The notes under the pieces: model-generated
Told to the model about the DNA's origin: nothing
Databases searched by the model: none
What the model saw: only the letters and a program-made list of their open reading frames with translations
Made by a program: the position numbers and the translations under genes
Part shown: in pieces, positions 8,415-16,071 of the stretch
Numbering within the stretch: the stretch's first letter is position 1
How the letters are laid out: every line of letters starts with the position of its first letter
Source: JBDTMC01 sp039934475
GTDB taxonomy: Bacteria; Acidobacteriota; Terriglobia; Bryobacterales; Bryobacteraceae
Direction: 5' to 3'
Assembly (NCBI GenBank): GCA_039934475.1
Contig: JBDTMC010000026.1
Span: 1 to 30,783, forward strand
Length of the DNA stretch: 30,783 nucleotides

Positions 8415-8445
8415 TTGGTGACTGATTAGGGACAGAGGCTAGAAT
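8415..8445 (+). promoter_or_regulatory. Possible sigma70-type promoter of the porin-amt2 operon
   Basis: TTGGTG at 8415-8420 and TAGAAT at 8440-8445, separated by 19 nt, lie 61 bp before the porin start in a comparatively A/T-rich stretch. The -10 is good, but the -35 is imperfect and the spacing long, so this is only a candidate. Confidence 0.35.
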
Positions 8446-8506
8446 TGGGTCTACTCCAACGTCCTCGTAGACTCTGGGCTAAATCCTTTCGCAACCGGAG
8501 ACTGTG

Positions 8507-9667
8507 ATGAAACTGTCCAAGTGTGCTGCGGGAGCGGTGTGCCTACTCGCCGCTTTGATGAGCGCCCAAGCGCAAACTCCAGCGCCTGCTCAGGAACAAA
8601 AACCCGCCGATGCTCCGGCCGCAACGCCGGCCGCAACACCAGCACCCCCCGCGCCGCCTACGTGGTCGGTCGGCCCAATCGATTTCAGCGGTGTCGTCGA
8701 CGTTTACGCCGACGTGAACTTCAATCACCCGGCATCGGGTAACAATCAACTTCGCAACTTTGACGTGAAGGGCAACCAGTTCAGCCTCAACATGGCGAAA
8801 CTGACGATGGAGCATACCGCCGATCCGGTGGGGTTCCGCGTGGATCTGGGCTTCGGCAAGGCGTTTGATATTATCCACGCCACTGACCCCGCTGGGAGCA
8901 TGATTCGCAACGTCATGCAGGCCTACGTATCGTTGAAGCCGCCCAAGGCAAAGGGCTTCCAGCTAGACTTTGGCGAGTTCTACACCAGCGCCGGCGCCGA
9001 GGTCACTGAGACTCATCTCAACTGGAACTACTCGCGCTCGCTGCTCTACGCCAACGGCCCGTACTACCACTTCGGTGTCCGCACAACGATGCCCGTAGGT
9101 AAGTACTTTACCGGCGGCGTTCAGGTAGTGAACGGCTGGAACAACGTAGAAGACAATAACACCGGCAAGACAGTGGGCCTTACCGCCGCCTTTGCCACCA
9201 AGAAGGTTTCCTGGTTCACGAACTACTATGTCGGTCCGGAGAAGAACGGAACGAACACGGGCGAACGAAACTTCATCGATACTGTCCTGCTGCTAACACC
9301 AAACGATAAGTTCGCGTTCAACCTGAACTACGACTACGGGCAGGACAAGCGCATTGGCGAGGGCAAAGACGCCTTCCAGGGTATTTCCGCAATGGCTCAT
9401 TATACGATCGATCAACATTGGTCCATCAGCCCGCGGATTGAGTGGTATAAGGACGGCGACGGCTTTATCTCGGGCACACCCCAAACCCTGAAGGAGTTCA
9501 CTCTAACGGGTGAATACAAGTGGGTAGAAGGGCTGCTGACCCGGCTGGAGTACCGGCGCGACTGGTCTGACAAAGGATACTTCGACCGTGGCGGCACACC
9601 GTCATCGGCGAAGAGCCAAAGTACGATTCTGATTGGATTTGTGGCCTACTTTGGGCCGAAGCGGTAA
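8507..9667 (+). CDS. Outer-membrane beta-barrel porin (BBP2/OmpL-like)
   Basis: 386 residues. A signal peptide ending near SAQAQ is followed by an Ala/Pro/Thr-rich linker (residues ~24-51) and then a barrel: alternating strands rich in Tyr, Trp and Phe, repeated glycine turns, and a terminal strand ending VAYFGPKR. The start FSGVVDVYADVNFNHP, with DFGEFYTSAGAE and SRSLLYANGPYYHFGVR later, resembles the putative porin family BBP2, which is common in Acidobacteriota. ATG at 8507 is chosen over the GTG just before it because GGAG (8497-8500) is spaced 6 nt from it. First gene of an operon with a second Amt, so it may pass ammonium or another small cation or amine across the outer membrane; that substrate is inferred from context alone. 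Confidence 0.85.
   Translation: MKLSKCAAGAVCLLAALMSAQAQTPAPAQEQKPADAPAATPAATPAPPAPPTWSVGPIDFSGVVDVYADVNFNHPASGNNQLRNFDVKGNQFSLNMAKLTMEHTADPVGFRVDLGFGKAFDIIHATDPAGSMIRNVMQAYVSLKPPKAKGFQLDFGEFYTSAGAEVTETHLNWNYSRSLLYANGPYYHFGVRTTMPVGKYFTGGVQVVNGWNNVEDNNTGKTVGLTAAFATKKVSWFTNYYVGPEKNGTNTGERNFIDTVLLLTPNDKFAFNLNYDYGQDKRIGEGKDAFQGISAMAHYTIDQHWSISPRIEWYKDGDGFISGTPQTLKEFTLTGEYKWVEGLLTRLEYRRDWSDKGYFDRGGTPSSAKSQSTILIGFVAYFGPKR
8576..8659 (+). repeat. Ala/Pro/Thr-rich linker coding repeat in the porin
   Basis: Low-complexity coding DNA built of Ala, Pro and Thr codons with CCGGCCGCAAC repeated, placed between the signal peptide and the barrel. A very similar linker follows the signal peptide of the second Amt (10166-10243). 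Confidence 0.7.
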
Positions 9668-9707
9668 CTTCAGAAACTCAATTCGAGAAAAAAGGGGAGG
9701 TATAAGT

Positions 9708-9884
9708 ATGGGCGCAAATCCGACACAGGCAGCAGCGGTTCTGCTGTTTCTCGTCGCATTCGTCTTGGTTGCTATGTCCTTGTTTAGCGGGGGCAGCATA
9801 CTCTGGCTGGTACTTGGTGCCGTGGTCTTGGCGGGGTCGATCATGCTCTTCCTCAAGTGCAAGCCATGGGAGGAAGCCGAGTAG
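9708..9884 (+). CDS. Tiny two-helix membrane protein
   Basis: 58 residues starting at ATG 9708 with a strong ribosome site GGGGAGG (9694-9700) 7 nt upstream, which rules out longer upstream starts in this frame. It has two hydrophobic helices (about 8-27 and 31-50) and ends in a charged tail with one cysteine (KCKPWEEAE). I recognise no family. It lies 40 bp after the porin stop and before another tiny membrane protein and amt2, so it is probably an accessory or assembly factor of that module, but this is inference from position. Confidence 0.7.
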   Translation: MGANPTQAAAVLLFLVAFVLVAMSLFSGGSILWLVLGAVVLAGSIMLFLKCKPWEEAE

Positions 9885-9909
9885 CATCGGCTGAAGAAGG
9901 GACACAACA

Positions 9910-10092
9910 ATGGCATTCATTGGAGTAATCGTCATGGTTTTGGGCTTCGTCGTGGCACTGATGAGTTTGGGAATGGTTGCCTCGACAAGCGGAAGAATGA
10001 TCGCGGTCGTTGCCGGCTTGGCCATCACCCTCTTCGGGTTGATCGGTTTGTTGAATCCGGCTTACATCAAGACCGCTCTCTGGAAAAAGTAG
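9910..10092 (+). CDS. Tiny two-helix membrane protein
   Basis: 60 residues with two hydrophobic segments (about 3-23 and 30-49) joined by a short polar turn (STSGR), and a C-terminal tail PAYIKTALWKK. The start ATG has AAGGG about 9 nt upstream. There is no recognisable family. It is not clearly homologous to the preceding 58-residue protein, although size and topology match. The gap to amt2 is 10 bp. A small subunit or regulator of the channel is a reasonable guess. Confidence 0.7.
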   Translation: MAFIGVIVMVLGFVVALMSLGMVASTSGRMIAVVAGLAITLFGLIGLLNPAYIKTALWKK

Positions 10093-10102
10093 GACATCCA
10101 TC

Positions 10103-11764
10103 ATGAAGCACCTGCTAAGAACACTAACCGCCTTTTGCCTTCTGTCTGCGTTATGCCTCGCGCAGACACCCGCACCGGCAACTCCGCCGGCCGCGACTCC
10201 GGCCGCTGCTCCGGCGACTCCGCCCGCGCCGCCGCCTGTACCTATCACCGATGCCGATTTGAAAGGCGTTGCGGCTCCGGCCGCCGATGCCCGTGCTAAA
10301 GGCGATCCGGACGGCTCACTCACGGGCACCGTTTCCGACGTTGCCGTGAGCGACGCTAAGAAAGGTCTCACCATAAGCGACCTGGTCAACCAGGTCGGCC
10401 AAAACAAGATCGCGATCAATTTCGCCTGGACACTCGTTGCAGGCTTCCTCGTGATGTTCATGCAGGCCGGCTTCGCGCTTGTGGAAACCGGACTCTGCCG
10501 CGCCAAGAATGCCAACCATACGATGATGATGAACTTCACCGTGTATGGCGTGGGTATGTTGGCGTACTGGCTGATCGGTTTCGCCGTACAGATGGGTGGC
10601 GTGGGAGGAGTTGCTAACCTTGGCAGTTCCCCCGTTCTTGCCAATGAGTTCAGCATCACCCTGTTGGGCAAGCCATTCGGGCTCTTCGGCCAGACCGGCT
10701 ACTTCCTGATGCATAGCGGCACATACGATGTTGCGGTGATGGTGATCTTCCTCTTCCAGATGGTCTTCATGGACACCGCGCTGACTATTGTTACCGGCTC
10801 GGCGGCTGAACGCTGGAAGTTCGCTGCGTTCATCGTCAGTTCCTTCATGCTCGGTGCGTTCATCTACCCGCTGTTCGCCAACTGGGCGTGGGGTGGTGGC
10901 TGGTTGTCTACACTCGGCGTGAATTTTGGTCTTGGCCATGGCTACAGCGATTTCGCCGGCTCCGGCGTGGTCCATGCCGTGGGCGGCCTCAGTGCGTTGG
11001 CGTTAGCGATTATCGTGGGCCCTCGTATCGGCAAATTCAGCCGCGCCGGGAAGCCCCACGCCATGCCCGGGCATGACATGGTTATCGTTCTGGCCGGCTG
11101 CTTCATCCTCGCCTTCGGATGGTTCGGCTTCAACCCCGGCTCCACGTTGGGTGCGTCCGGCAACGGCAACCTCCGGATCAGTTCTGTCGCGGTTAACACC
11201 ATGCTCGCCGGTATGGCTGGCGGGTTCAGCGCGATGTTCTATATGTGGATTCGCTACACCAAGCCGGATTCGTCGATGAGCGCCAACGGCCTTCTTGCCG
11301 GATTGGTGGCGATCACGGCGCCCTCCGGATTCGTGAATCCCGTTGCTTCGGTGATCATTGGCCTTATTGCCGGTGTTCTGGTTTGCGTCTCTGTGGAGTT
11401 TGTCGAAAAGGTGATGAAGATCGACGATCCCGTGGGCGCGATTTCGGTGCACGGCGCCAATGGCATCTGGGGTGTCCTGGCGCTCGGCTTATTTGCCGAC
11501 GGCAAGAGCAATTATGGCGGCTCCTGGAATGGCGTTCCCGGTAATGTGACCGGTCTCTTCTACGGCGACTCCGGTCAGTTCGTCGCACAATTGATCGGCG
11601 TTGCTGCCCTCATCGGCGTTATCTTCCCGCTGGTGTATGTAGTCAACGTTGGCATTGATATGTTCGTCGGACAGCGTGTTGGTGCGAAGTCGGAACTCGA
11701 AGGCCTCGACATCCCTGAAGTCGGCGCTCTCGGTTATCCGGAATTCGAACTGAAAACGAAGTAG
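10103..11764 (+). CDS. amt: Ammonium transporter Amt (second copy) with periplasmic extension
   Basis: 553 residues, about 100 more than the first copy. Residues 1-20 are a signal peptide, 22-47 an Ala/Pro/Thr linker, and ~48-102 a polar stretch (ADLKGVAAPAADARAKGDP and on) before the first channel helix at ~105. The channel has the usual marks: MQAGFALVETGLCRAKN, gate phenylalanines in FLFQMVF (~216-222), NWAWGGGW, DFAGSGVVHAVGG with the pore His291, GFNPGSTLGAS and ISVHGANGIWG with the pore His450. Since Amt N-termini face the periplasm, the extension would hang there. It resembles the longer Amt branch more than the glnB-linked copy. It lies 10 bp after the small membrane protein and 6 bp before the TPR gene. 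A transporter or a sensor-like Amt are both possible. Confidence 0.94.
   Translation: MKHLLRTLTAFCLLSALCLAQTPAPATPPAATPAAAPATPPAPPPVPITDADLKGVAAPAADARAKGDPDGSLTGTVSDVAVSDAKKGLTISDLVNQVGQNKIAINFAWTLVAGFLVMFMQAGFALVETGLCRAKNANHTMMMNFTVYGVGMLAYWLIGFAVQMGGVGGVANLGSSPVLANEFSITLLGKPFGLFGQTGYFLMHSGTYDVAVMVIFLFQMVFMDTALTIVTGSAAERWKFAAFIVSSFMLGAFIYPLFANWAWGGGWLSTLGVNFGLGHGYSDFAGSGVVHAVGGLSALALAIIVGPRIGKFSRAGKPHAMPGHDMVIVLAGCFILAFGWFGFNPGSTLGASGNGNLRISSVAVNTMLAGMAGGFSAMFYMWIRYTKPDSSMSANGLLAGLVAITAPSGFVNPVASVIIGLIAGVLVCVSVEFVEKVMKIDDPVGAISVHGANGIWGVLALGLFADGKSNYGGSWNGVPGNVTGLFYGDSGQFVAQLIGVAALIGVIFPLVYVVNVGIDMFVGQRVGAKSELEGLDIPEVGALGYPEFELKTK
10166..10243 (+). repeat. Ala/Pro/Thr-rich linker coding repeat in the second Amt
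   Basis: Codons for Thr, Pro and Ala in short tandem units (CCGGCCGC and CTCCGGC recur) directly after the signal peptide. Matches the linker of the porin at the head of the same operon. Confidence 0.7.
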
Positions 11765-11770
11765 ACGGCC

Positions 11771-12283
11771 ATGACCCCTGCCATAACCAACAACAACCTT
11801 CCAGCGGAACTCGAAAGAGTTCCGCTGGTCCCGTGGCGCGATCCCTCCACCGTCTCGAAGGCGGAACTCACTGCCTATATCGCAACACTCGAGCGCGCGG
11901 TAGAAGAGAGCCCGCAGTCGGCCGACCTTCGTACCTGCCTCGGCATGGCTTACGCCATGAACTACGAAGTGTACAAATCCATGGACAGCCTGGAAGTGGC
12001 GGTGGAACTGGCGCCGCAGCACTTCTTTGCCCAGTTGAAGTATTCCGAGTTGCTGTATCGCTTGCGTGCGCTGGAGCGAGCCGAAGAAGAAACGCTGAAA
12101 GCCGTTAACCTTGCCGGCAACAACTGGGAGCTCAGCATGGCGCGCAAACAATTGCAGGAGATCCGGCGCCTGCGCCGCGACGGAACTCAAAAACCTGCCT
12201 GGACAAAACCGTTGACGTCTCCTGTCCTTGCACTGCTTGGCCTGATCGTACTGTTCTCCATCGCGACTATATTGACGAGGTAA
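11771..12283 (+). CDS. Tail-anchored TPR-like protein
   Basis: 170 residues. The middle (~35-135) looks like two to three tetratricopeptide-type helix pairs (SADLRTCLGMAYAMNYEVYKSMDSLEVAVELAP as one, HFFAQLKYSELLYRLRALERAEEETLKAVNLAG as the next). A single hydrophobic helix (~149-167) ends the chain, so it is probably anchored with the TPR part in the cytoplasm. There is no signal peptide. It starts 6 nt after the amt2 stop without a clear ribosome site, suggesting coupling, and codons 11-20 form a perfect hairpin (11801-11828). It may act as a scaffold for the amt2 or antiporter complex; no specific family was recognised. Confidence 0.8.
   Translation: MTPAITNNNLPAELERVPLVPWRDPSTVSKAELTAYIATLERAVEESPQSADLRTCLGMAYAMNYEVYKSMDSLEVAVELAPQHFFAQLKYSELLYRLRALERAEEETLKAVNLAGNNWELSMARKQLQEIRRLRRDGTQKPAWTKPLTSPVLALLGLIVLFSIATILTR
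11801..11828 (+). promoter_or_regulatory. Perfect 12-bp RNA hairpin with GAAA tetraloop
   Basis: CCAGCGGAACTC (11801-11812) and GAGTTCCGCTGG (11817-11828) are perfectly complementary around the loop GAAA, a GNRA tetraloop. It lies 36 nt after the amt2 stop, inside the start of the TPR gene. No T-run follows, so it is not a classical terminator. It could protect the upstream amt2 mRNA end, slow translation of the TPR gene, or bind a protein. Confidence 0.75.
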
Positions 12284-12287
12284 CGTA

Positions 12288-12431
12288 ATGAAGTGGAATC
12301 ACTATTTTGCGGCTGTGGTTTTCGGGGGGTTCGTATTCGTCGCCGCGGGCGCACCGCTGTGGACTGTAGTTGCCGGAGCTTCCGCCGTCGCGGTCGTCAA
12401 CCTCGTGCGCTTTAAGCGCGCACGGCAATAG
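12288..12431 (+). CDS. 47-residue membrane protein
   Basis: A short gene between the TPR and antiporter genes, starting at ATG 12288 with GAGG (12277-12280) 7 nt upstream and ending with TAG at 12429-12431. The product (MKWNHYFAAVVFGGFVFVAA at the start, VNLVRFKRARQ at the end) has two hydrophobic stretches and a basic cytoplasmic-looking tail. It overlaps nothing, sits 4 bp after the TPR stop, and the antiporter GTG follows 2 bp after its own stop, so its position fits a real cotranslated gene. No family recognised; possibly a small antiporter subunit. Confidence 0.6.
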   Translation: MKWNHYFAAVVFGGFVFVAAGAPLWTVVAGASAVAVVNLVRFKRARQ

Positions 12432-12433
12432 CA

Positions 12434-13657
12434 GTGCTGCCTAGCCCCCTACTTCTGCTGCTGACGGAACTGCCAGAGGGTGCCCGCATTCCGCTGGCGA
12501 TGTTGATTGTCTTCGGCACAGCGAAAGTATTCGCCGAACTATTCGAGCGGATCGGCCAGCCAGGGCTGGTGGGCGAGATCCTGGCCGGAGTTCTGATCGG
12601 CCCCAGCGTCCTCAATTGGATTCAGCCGAGTGCCTTCCTCACTGCCCTCGCCGATCTGGGCGCCATGTTTCTCCTCTTTCGCGTCGGGCTTGAAGTGAAA
12701 GCGTCGGAGTTGCTGAAGGTGGGCGGGACGGCAATGCTGGTGGCAACGCTTGGCGTGATTGTGCCCCAGTTTCTCGGCTGGGCCATCATGCGCGCCTGGG
12801 GTGCGCCTCAAATTGAAGCCATCTTCGTGGGCGCTGCGATGGTGGCCACTAGCGTCGGCATCACAGCGCAGGTTCTATCCGCTAAGGGTCTGCTGCATCA
12901 CAAAGCGGCGCAGATCATTCTGGCGGCGGCAGTGATTGACGACGTTCTTGGCCTTCTTGTTCTTGCCGTTGTTAGCAGCATGGCCAAGGGCCAGGTGAAC
13001 CTGTTGGCAATTCTCTTCACCACCGTCATGGCGGCTGGCTTCACGTTGCTTGTGGCCGTGCTGGGTACTCGCGCTATGAATCATGTTCTGCCGCGAGTGA
13101 CGCAGACGCTGCGCGCGGGCGAAGTGCAGTTCAACTTCGCCATGATCCTGCTCTTCGGATTGGCGCTGATGGCCGTGTTCACTGGCGTTGCCGCCATCAT
13201 CGGCGCGTTCCTGGCGGGAATGGCCACAGGAGAGGGCGTTAACCAGCGAGTTCGCGACCTGGCGCACGGCGTGACGGAATTGCTTGTTCCGTTCTTTCTC
13301 GCAGGTATCGGTTTACATCTGGACGTCCGCGCCTTCACTTCGCTGCCGGTGATCCTGTTGGCGCTTGTGATTCTGGCTGCTGCTGTCGTCTCGAAACTCA
13401 TCGGTTGCGGGTTGGGAGCATGGTCACTGGGCAAGGCGGATATGCTTCGAGTGGGCTTCGGCATGGTGCCTCGCGGAGAAGTCGGAATGGTGGTCGCCCA
13501 ACTCGGGCTGGCGATGGGCGTCATCGCCGCCAACGTCTATGGCGTGGTTGTGTTCATGGCGGTTGCCACTACTCTTGTGGCGCCTTTGCTGCTGAACATC
13601 GCGTTCAAGGGTGTCGGCCCGTTGGAGCCGCCAGCGCAGGATTTCCACCTCGGATAG
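12434..13657 (+). CDS. CPA2-family cation/proton antiporter (Kef/NapA-like)
   Basis: 407 residues, almost entirely transmembrane (about 12-13 helices). The start region (FAELFERIGQPGLVGEILAGVLIGP), LFRVGLEVKASEL, the ion-site AAAVIDDVLGLLVLA with the paired aspartates, GAFLAGMATGE, LLVPFFLAGIGLHLD and GFGMVPRGEVGMVVAQ are typical CPA2 motifs. It lacks the C-terminal TrkA-N/RCK domain of KefB/C, so it resembles shorter NapA/GerN-type exchangers. The start is GTG, 2 bp after the preceding stop. In CPA2, AmhT of Bacillus pseudofirmus exchanges NH4+ or K+ for H+; beside amt2 an ammonium or potassium export role is possible, but Na+/H+ exchange is equally compatible with sequence. Confidence 0.92.
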   Translation: MLPSPLLLLLTELPEGARIPLAMLIVFGTAKVFAELFERIGQPGLVGEILAGVLIGPSVLNWIQPSAFLTALADLGAMFLLFRVGLEVKASELLKVGGTAMLVATLGVIVPQFLGWAIMRAWGAPQIEAIFVGAAMVATSVGITAQVLSAKGLLHHKAAQIILAAAVIDDVLGLLVLAVVSSMAKGQVNLLAILFTTVMAAGFTLLVAVLGTRAMNHVLPRVTQTLRAGEVQFNFAMILLFGLALMAVFTGVAAIIGAFLAGMATGEGVNQRVRDLAHGVTELLVPFFLAGIGLHLDVRAFTSLPVILLALVILAAAVVSKLIGCGLGAWSLGKADMLRVGFGMVPRGEVGMVVAQLGLAMGVIAANVYGVVVFMAVATTLVAPLLLNIAFKGVGPLEPPAQDFHLG

Positions 13658-13691
13658 GCGGCTCATCCTGTAAACTGGGTTCTCCAGCCGC

Positions 13692-14849
13692 ATGACGCCT
13701 AAATTCCTTCTCATCGCTGCCGTAGCCTGCGCGGCGTTCGCCCAGCAGGCCACTACTCCCCTTCCCACCCCCTTCGCCACGCCTTCGGCCAAGAATGGTC
13801 CACAGGTGATCAAGCATCCCGACGGCGTGGAATTGCGTCTGCCGCAAGGGTTCCATATTGAGGAGTTTGCCGCCGATTTCAAGAAGCCGCGCGGGCTGGC
13901 GGTGGCGCCGAATAACGTTGTCCTGGTGAGTGACAGCGTCGTCAACGGCACGGTCTACGCCGTAATCAACGGTTCGCGCAAAGTGCTTGCCGGGAGCCTC
14001 GACCGGCCTTATGGGCTCGCGTTCTGGAAGAGATATCTCTACATCGCGGAGGCCACTTCCGTGAAACGGTATAAGTACAACGCGAAGTCACTGACGCTGG
14101 GTCCGGGTCAGGAAGTGGTGAACATGAAGGATTTCGGACAGGGGCATTGGACGCGCGCGCTGCTGTTCGATGGCAAGGGAAAGCATCTCTACGTCGGTAT
14201 TGGCTCGGCGTCGGATGCCGGTCCAGTGGCTTCGGAAATGCGCGCCGCCATCAACCGGTATAATCCCGATGGCACAGGCCAGCAAATTTTCGCCGCAGGC
14301 CTGCGCAATCCGGTTGGCATCGCCTGGGCCCCCGGAACCAGCACCCTCTGGGCTACGGTGCAGGAGCGCGATGGGATGGGCGACGAGTTGGTGCCCGACT
14401 ACTTCACACACGTGGAACCCGATGGGTTTTACGGCTGGCCGTATGCCTATGCCGGCCCCAATGAAGATCCACGCTATAAGGGACAGCAAACCGAACTGGT
14501 GAAGAAGACCAAGACTCCGGACATCCTGCTGCGGTCCCACATCGCGGTGATGGACGTGAAGTTCTACACCGGCAAGCAATTTCCGGAGGAGTATCAGGGC
14601 GGCGCGTTTCTGGCCACACACGGATCTTCCAACCGCGCGCAGCGGGTCGGCTATTCGGTGCTGTTCGTGCCTTTTTCGGGAGGCAAACCGAGCGGCCCGC
14701 CGCGGGAGTTCCTCACCGGCTGGATGATGGCGGCGGACAAGCGCGAAGTGTGGGGCCGGCCCGTGGGCCTGCTGCAATTGCCCGACGGTAGCCTCCTGCT
14801 CTCAGACGACGGCGGCAACAAAGTCTGGCGCATCAGCTACGGAAAGTAG
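13692..14849 (+). CDS. PQQ-dependent sugar dehydrogenase paralogue 1 (sorbosone/glucose dehydrogenase type)
   Basis: 385 residues: a signal peptide ending near AFAQQ, then a six-bladed beta-propeller of the soluble glucose/sorbosone dehydrogenase family. Key segments: GLAVAPNNVVLVSDS, the GHWTRALLF histidine region (catalytic base in the family), GLRNPVGIAWAPGT with the PQQ-contacting arginine, GFYGWPYAYAGPNEDP for calcium, and GRPVGLLQLPDGSLLLSDDGGNKVWRISYG at the end. It oxidises sugars in the periplasm and hands electrons to cytochromes. Compared with the next gene it has Ser instead of Trp in the HGSxNR motif (HGSSNR). The two genes share nearly every motif and are only 37 bp apart, so they are a tandem duplication. 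Confidence 0.9.
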   Translation: MTPKFLLIAAVACAAFAQQATTPLPTPFATPSAKNGPQVIKHPDGVELRLPQGFHIEEFAADFKKPRGLAVAPNNVVLVSDSVVNGTVYAVINGSRKVLAGSLDRPYGLAFWKRYLYIAEATSVKRYKYNAKSLTLGPGQEVVNMKDFGQGHWTRALLFDGKGKHLYVGIGSASDAGPVASEMRAAINRYNPDGTGQQIFAAGLRNPVGIAWAPGTSTLWATVQERDGMGDELVPDYFTHVEPDGFYGWPYAYAGPNEDPRYKGQQTELVKKTKTPDILLRSHIAVMDVKFYTGKQFPEEYQGGAFLATHGSSNRAQRVGYSVLFVPFSGGKPSGPPREFLTGWMMAADKREVWGRPVGLLQLPDGSLLLSDDGGNKVWRISYGK

Positions 14850-14886
14850 CAGCGGCGATACACTGGTAGCATCTGGGAATTAAACG

Positions 14887-16071
14887 ATGAGACCACTTAC
14901 GCTGGTTTTGTGTTCGCTCTCCGTCGCCGGTTTTGTCACCGCGCAGAAGGCGCAGACTCCACTGCCGGCGCCCTTCGCCACCCCTTCCGTCAACAACGGG
15001 CCGCGCGTCATCACCCATCCCGATGGGGCGCAATTGCAGGTTCCCGCCGGCTTCAAGATCGACGAGTATGCAATCGGCTTGGAACGGCCGCGTTACATGG
15101 CGCTTGGCCCCAACAACGAAGTGCTGATCAGCGACAGCGCCGATAGTGGCGCCGTCTACATCCTCTTCGACAAGGATCACGACAACAAAGCGGAGGATCG
15201 GAAGAAGCTGATCGATGGGCTGAACCGTCCTTACGGCCTCGCCTTCTGGAAGGACTACTTGTACGTGGGTGAGCCGACTTCGATCAAGCGGTACAAGTAC
15301 GACGCGAAGACAATGACCGTTGGTAAGGGCGAAGAAGTGGTTAGCCTCAGCGGCATGGGCCGCGGACACTGGACGCGCACGGTGCTCTTCGACGGCAAGG
15401 GCGAGAAGATGTATGTCGGCGTCGGCTCAGGCTCAAACGTAGATGCGGGCGAACCGGAAGTGCGAGCCGCCATCAACCGTTACAACCCTGACGGCAGCGG
15501 CCATGAGATCTTCGCCGCCGGCACGCGAAACCCCATCGGCCTGGCGTGGCAGCCCGGCACAGAGACGCTGTGGGCAGCCGTTCAGGAGCGCGACCTGCTG
15601 GGAGACGACCTGGTTCCCGACTACTTCACCAGCATCAAGCAAGGCGCCTTCTACGGTTGGCCGTATGCCTACACAGGCCCGCACGAAGATCCGCGGAGGA
15701 AGGGCGAAAAGCCCGAGCTTGTGGCCAAGACGTTGCCGCCCGACCTTCCCTTGCAAGCCCACGTGGCGGTTTTGGATTCGCGGTTCTACACCGGCAAGAT
15801 GTTTCCTAAGGAGTATCGGGGCGGTGCTTTTATTGCCGAACACGGCTCATGGAATCGCTCCAAACGCGTTGGCCAGTCGGTTGTATTCGTGCCCTTCAAG
15901 AACGGCAAGCCGACGGGCGAAGTGAAAGACTTTCTTACCGGCTGGCTGCTGTCGCCGGACAAGCGGGAAGTGTGGGGACGCCCCGTCGGCCTGCTGCAGA
16001 TGCCCGACGGTAGTCTGCTGGTTTCCGACGACGGCGGCAAAAAAGTTTGGCGGATCAGCTACAAGCAGTGA
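14887..16071 (+). CDS. PQQ-dependent sugar dehydrogenase paralogue 2
   Basis: 394 residues, same architecture as its neighbour: a cleavable leader (TAQKAQ region), then the propeller with GHWTRTVLFDGKGEKMYVGVG, GTRNPIGLAWQPGTETLWA, GAFYGWPYAYTGPHEDP, the standard HGSWNR and a C-terminal GRPVGLLQMPDGSLLVSDDGG. A small insertion between blades (FDKDHDNKAEDRKK) could bind calcium. The last codon is shared with the downstream multihaem cytochrome (GTGA overlap at 16068-16071), which suggests the two proteins are made together and that the cytochrome accepts its electrons. The sugar substrate is unknown. Confidence 0.92.
   Translation: MRPLTLVLCSLSVAGFVTAQKAQTPLPAPFATPSVNNGPRVITHPDGAQLQVPAGFKIDEYAIGLERPRYMALGPNNEVLISDSADSGAVYILFDKDHDNKAEDRKKLIDGLNRPYGLAFWKDYLYVGEPTSIKRYKYDAKTMTVGKGEEVVSLSGMGRGHWTRTVLFDGKGEKMYVGVGSGSNVDAGEPEVRAAINRYNPDGSGHEIFAAGTRNPIGLAWQPGTETLWAAVQERDLLGDDLVPDYFTSIKQGAFYGWPYAYTGPHEDPRRKGEKPELVAKTLPPDLPLQAHVAVLDSRFYTGKMFPKEYRGGAFIAEHGSWNRSKRVGQSVVFVPFKNGKPTGEVKDFLTGWLLSPDKREVWGRPVGLLQMPDGSLLVSDDGGKKVWRISYKQ

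Larger units (their letters stand above)
8173..8506. other. Divergent intergenic regulatory region between amt and porin operon
   Basis: This 334-bp stretch has no convincing gene. It separates two divergent ammonium-related operons and holds a small palindrome overlapping the amt ribosome site (8184-8196), a 19-bp near-palindrome (8205-8223), an AAAGGG/CCCTTT inverted repeat (8370-8389) and a possible sigma70-type promoter for the plus-strand operon (8415-8445). It is visibly less GC-rich toward its right half, as expected of a promoter region. I found no convincing sigma54 (-24/-12) site of the kind that often drives ammonium genes, and no clear promoter for amt. Confidence 0.7.

Noticed and set aside
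9853..10671. 272-codon minus-strand open frame across the small membrane protein and amt2 genes
   Set aside because: It is antisense to amt2 and its hydrophobic content mirrors the real genes; no independent support.
13658..13691. GCGGCT ... AGCCGC inverted repeat as a terminator between the antiporter and first sugar dehydrogenase gene
   Set aside because: The stem is only 6 bp with a 22-nt loop and there is no T-run; a chance match is likely.
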